A stretch of 43,332 bases of DNA, from the NCBI GenBank assembly GCA_035703895.1, contig DASSXJ010000137.1, positions 1-43,332 on the forward strand. The letters run 5' to 3'. A program made the translations under genes and the position numbers. Below, piece by piece: positions 41,761 through 43,332 of the stretch. The stretch is from a bacterium (lineage in GTDB: Bacteria > Sysuimicrobiota > Sysuimicrobiia > Sysuimicrobiales > Segetimicrobiaceae). A model generated the notes under the pieces. The model had not been told where the DNA came from. It did no database searches and saw nothing but the letters and a program-made list of their open reading frames with translations. Numbering within the stretch: the stretch's first letter is position 1; the number at the start of each line of letters is the position of its first letter.

Positions 41761-42480
41761 TCAGCCGTCCGCCTGCCGGCCGAGCTTGATCTCCAGCCGG
41801 CGGTTCGCCTTTCCCTTGTTCTCGGTTTTCACGATCCTCAGCCCCTCGATCTCGCCCGCGCGCGAGACGTGCGTCCCGCCGTCGGCCTGAGCATCGTAGC
41901 CCTCGATCTCGATGACCCGGATCTGCTCCACGTCCCTCGGCACGAGGTCCCTGGCCAGCCGGACGAGGTCCGACCGCTCGAACTCTTCCCGCGAGACGAA
42001 CCGAACCAGGATGCGCCGATCCTCGACGATGACGCGATTGGTCTCCTGTTCGATCGCGGCGATGCGCTCTTTGTTGAGATCCTCCAGCGAGAAGTCCATA
42101 CGGGCACGATCGAGATAGATCGCCCCGCCCGTCACGCGGGCTCCGAAGAGCCGGTAGACCGTCCCGACCAGAATGTGCAGCGCAGAATGATAGCGCATGA
42201 TCGCATACCGTCGGTCCCAGTCCAGCACCGCGCGCACGCGTGTTCCCGCCGTTGGAGCGGGGCCATCCAGCACATGCCACACGGCCTCGCCGTCCCGCCG
42301 CATCTCGACCACCCGCCGCTCCTCTCCCGGCCAGCGCAGCGAGCCGGTATCGGCGGGCTGGCCGCCTCCGCCCGGATAGAAGATCGTGCGGTCGAGGACG
42401 ACGGCGCTGTCCTCCACCGCGGCGACGGAGGCGTCGACTTCTCTCAGGTAGCTGTCCTGCAGGTAGAGCAGCTCCGTCAT
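41761..42480 (-). CDS. alaX: Alanyl-tRNA editing protein AlaX
   Basis: A 239-residue free-standing editing domain that hydrolyses Ser-tRNA(Ala) or Gly-tRNA(Ala). The N-terminal beta-barrel contains FYPGGGGQPADTGSL. The editing core has His98-x3-His102 (RYHSALHIL) and QADGGTHVSRAGEI, where His204 is the third ligand. The cysteine usually preceding GGTH is Asp200 here; I believe some AlaX proteins share this, but it should be checked. It is the first gene of the leftward operon with YciI-like, ABM-like and MarR-GNAT genes, and diverges from the CoA ligase gene. Confidence 0.9.
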   Translation of the reverse strand: MTELLYLQDSYLREVDASVAAVEDSAVVLDRTIFYPGGGGQPADTGSLRWPGEERRVVEMRRDGEAVWHVLDGPAPTAGTRVRAVLDWDRRYAIMRYHSALHILVGTVYRLFGARVTGGAIYLDRARMDFSLEDLNKERIAAIEQETNRVIVEDRRILVRFVSREEFERSDLVRLARDLVPRDVEQIRVIEIEGYDAQADGGTHVSRAGEIEGLRIVKTENKGKANRRLEIKLGRQADG

Positions 42481-42541
42481 CCGGGCCTCCTCGCCGGCGC
42501 CGCCGCGCGTACCCGCTCGCGGCGGGACCCCGACGCTTTCA

Positions 42542-42552
42542 TGACATTGTCA
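42542..42552. promoter_or_regulatory. Palindrome 1 of candidate tandem operator
   Basis: TGACATTGTCA, a perfect dyad with 5-base arms about one central base (centre 42547), 62 bases upstream of the AlaX start. It repeats the TGACA/TGTCA core of palindrome 2. Confidence 0.5.
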
Positions 42553-42561
42553 CGCATCTAG

Positions 42562-42575
42562 TTGACAATTGTCAA
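42562..42575. promoter_or_regulatory. Palindrome 2 of candidate tandem operator (MarR-box-like)
   Basis: TTGACAATTGTCAA, a perfect 14-base dyad centred at 42568.5, 21.5 bases from the centre of palindrome 1, i.e. two helical turns. Palindromes of this TTG...CAA type are typical MarR-family operators, and a MarR-GNAT gene is in the flanking leftward operon. Each arm also contains a consensus -35 hexamer (TTGACA), on the plus and minus strands, so binding would overlap promoters. Confidence 0.6.
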
Positions 42576-42617
42576 GTTGTTTTACGAGCCCCTCTCCCGG
42601 CATGCGGGCGGGTGCAC

Positions 42618-42623
42618 TATAAT
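42618..42623 (+). promoter_or_regulatory. Consensus -10 box before a leaderless start
   Basis: TATAAT ends 7 bases before ATG 42631, so transcription would begin at or next to that ATG. A second in-frame ATG at 42622 overlaps the hexamer and is unlikely to be the start if this promoter is used. No good -35 is found 16-18 bases upstream. Confidence 0.5.
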
Positions 42624-42630
42624 GGCGTCG

Positions 42631-43332
42631 ATGGAGCTGGTCCACTTTGCCCGCAGGCCGTTCGAGACGCTCCACGCGACCTTTCGCTGGCGGATTCCCG
42701 CCGTGTACAACATCGGCGTCGACGTCTGTGACAAATGGGCGAGGGATCCCGGGCGCGTGGCATTGTTGGACGTCACCGCGGAAGACCCCGCGCCGTACAC
42801 GTTTGCGGAACTGGCGCGGAGGTCCAACCGGTGGGCGAACGCGCTGCGGGCCTCAGGCATCGGACGCGGGGACCGGGTGGCCATTGTGCTGTCGCAGCGG
42901 CCAGAGGTGCCCCTAGCCCACATCGCGACCTACAAGCTGGGGGCCGTCGCTGTGCCCCTCGCGGTGCTGTTCGGCGACGATGCGCTCGAGTTCCGGTTGC
43001 GGGACAGCGGCGCGCGGGCGGTCGTGTTCGACGGCCTGACCGCCCCCAAGCTCGACCGGATCCGGGACCGGCTGCCCAATCTGCAGCATCTCATCGCCGT
43101 CGACGAGACCGCGCGCGGCGTACCGGGAGCCCACGGGGCGGCTCTGCTCGAGGAGCGCGCCAGCGAAGACTTTGCGCCGGCCGAGACGCGTCCCGACGAT
43201 CCCGCGCTGATCATGTACACGTCCGGGACCACGGGTCCCCCCAAGGGCGCCGTGCTTCCCCACTCGGCCCTCATCGGGCACCTGCCCGCGTTCGTCCTCT
43301 TCAACAACCTCGCTCCCCGCGCGGGGGATCGG
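42631..43332 (+). CDS. AMP-dependent acyl-CoA synthetase/ligase, partial at window end
   Basis: The first 234 residues of an ANL-superfamily ligase, continuing past the window. The start MELVHFARRPFETLHATFRWRIPAVYNIGVDVCDKWA is like acetyl-/propionyl- or medium-chain acyl-CoA synthetases. The ATP-binding P-loop YTSGTTGPPKGAVLPHSAL appears at about residue 195. It activates a carboxylic acid to acyl-AMP and then to acyl-CoA. Start ATG 42631 is chosen from the -10 box position, with ATG 42622 as the alternative. It is divergent from the AlaX operon and probably controlled from the same operator region. The 3' part is not available, so the acid specificity is unknown. Confidence 0.9.
   Translation, partial: MELVHFARRPFETLHATFRWRIPAVYNIGVDVCDKWARDPGRVALLDVTAEDPAPYTFAELARRSNRWANALRASGIGRGDRVAIVLSQRPEVPLAHIATYKLGAVAVPLAVLFGDDALEFRLRDSGARAVVFDGLTAPKLDRIRDRLPNLQHLIAVDETARGVPGAHGAALLEERASEDFAPAETRPDDPALIMYTSGTTGPPKGAVLPHSALIGHLPAFVLFNNLAPRAGDR

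Noticed and set aside
1-43332. tRNA genes, rRNA genes, CRISPR arrays, insertion sequences
   Set aside because: I looked for cloverleaf T-arm patterns, regularly spaced repeats and transposase motifs. I found none, although a covariance-model scan could still reveal a missed tRNA.

Overview
The window is a G+C-rich bacterial chromosome segment (roughly two-thirds G+C by eye) with tightly packed genes on both strands. No stretch over 300 bases lacks a gene. There is no rRNA, tRNA, CRISPR array, integrase or transposase. The gene content is four ABC importer cassettes of four different classes, GalT/GlgA, a MOFRL-type glycerate kinase, DUF2277, a TM1367-like cyclophilin fold and many exported or envelope peptidases. 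This fits an uncultured soil, sediment or thermal-habitat heterotroph such as Rokubacteria/Methylomirabilota, Chloroflexota or the Sysuimicrobiota (CSP1-3) group. That placement is an inference from gene style, and no phylogenetic marker is present to fix it.

Left part (100-14720), mostly leftward. A NitT/TauT-type ABC importer (ATPase, permease, binding protein) is followed by a creatinase-like M24 protein, a class II aldolase and a DUF2277 protein, apparently as one operon. A rightward secreted beta-propeller gene (5343-6428) sits between it and a leftward pair, a 3-hydroxyisobutyrate dehydrogenase-family protein and a creatininase-family hydrolase. A small basic protein (8303-8494) comes next, then a dipeptide-type ABC set (DppA, DppB, DppC) and the carbohydrate pair galT and glgA.

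Middle part (14967-31265). A complete branched-chain-amino-acid-type importer (LivK, H, M, G, F) reads rightward. Convergent to it are a glycerate 2-kinase, a cyclophilin-like protein, an MBL-fold hydrolase, SppA and a membrane protein. From 22105 to 30572 there are five peptidase-fold proteins in about 8.5 kb: S49 SppA, two ImmA/IrrE (M78) proteins that have both lost zinc-site residues, an S41 protein lacking the usual lysine, and an exported S1-like serine protease. A racemase, an ornithine cyclodeaminase homologue and three small membrane or exported proteins lie among them.

Right part (31399-43332). A sugar-phosphate isomerase-like gene leads a rightward spermidine/iron/sugar-type ABC operon whose last gene is an unrecognised 421-residue protein. 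A strong bidirectional terminator separates this from a leftward class A beta-lactamase-like protein without the omega-loop glutamate. A small HTH protein and a leftward MBL hydrolase follow. Then comes a leftward operon of AlaX, a YciI-like protein, a dimeric alpha/beta-barrel protein and a MarR-GNAT fusion. It diverges from a CoA ligase gene that is cut by the window end. Two palindromes spaced by about two helical turns lie in that divergent promoter region and are good candidates for the operator of the MarR-GNAT protein.

The most interesting leads are the catalytically altered M78 pair in a peptidase-rich segment, the tandem operator at 42542-42575, the creatinase-like and creatininase-like genes linked to two different importers, and the orphan 421-residue protein translationally coupled to an ABC ATPase.
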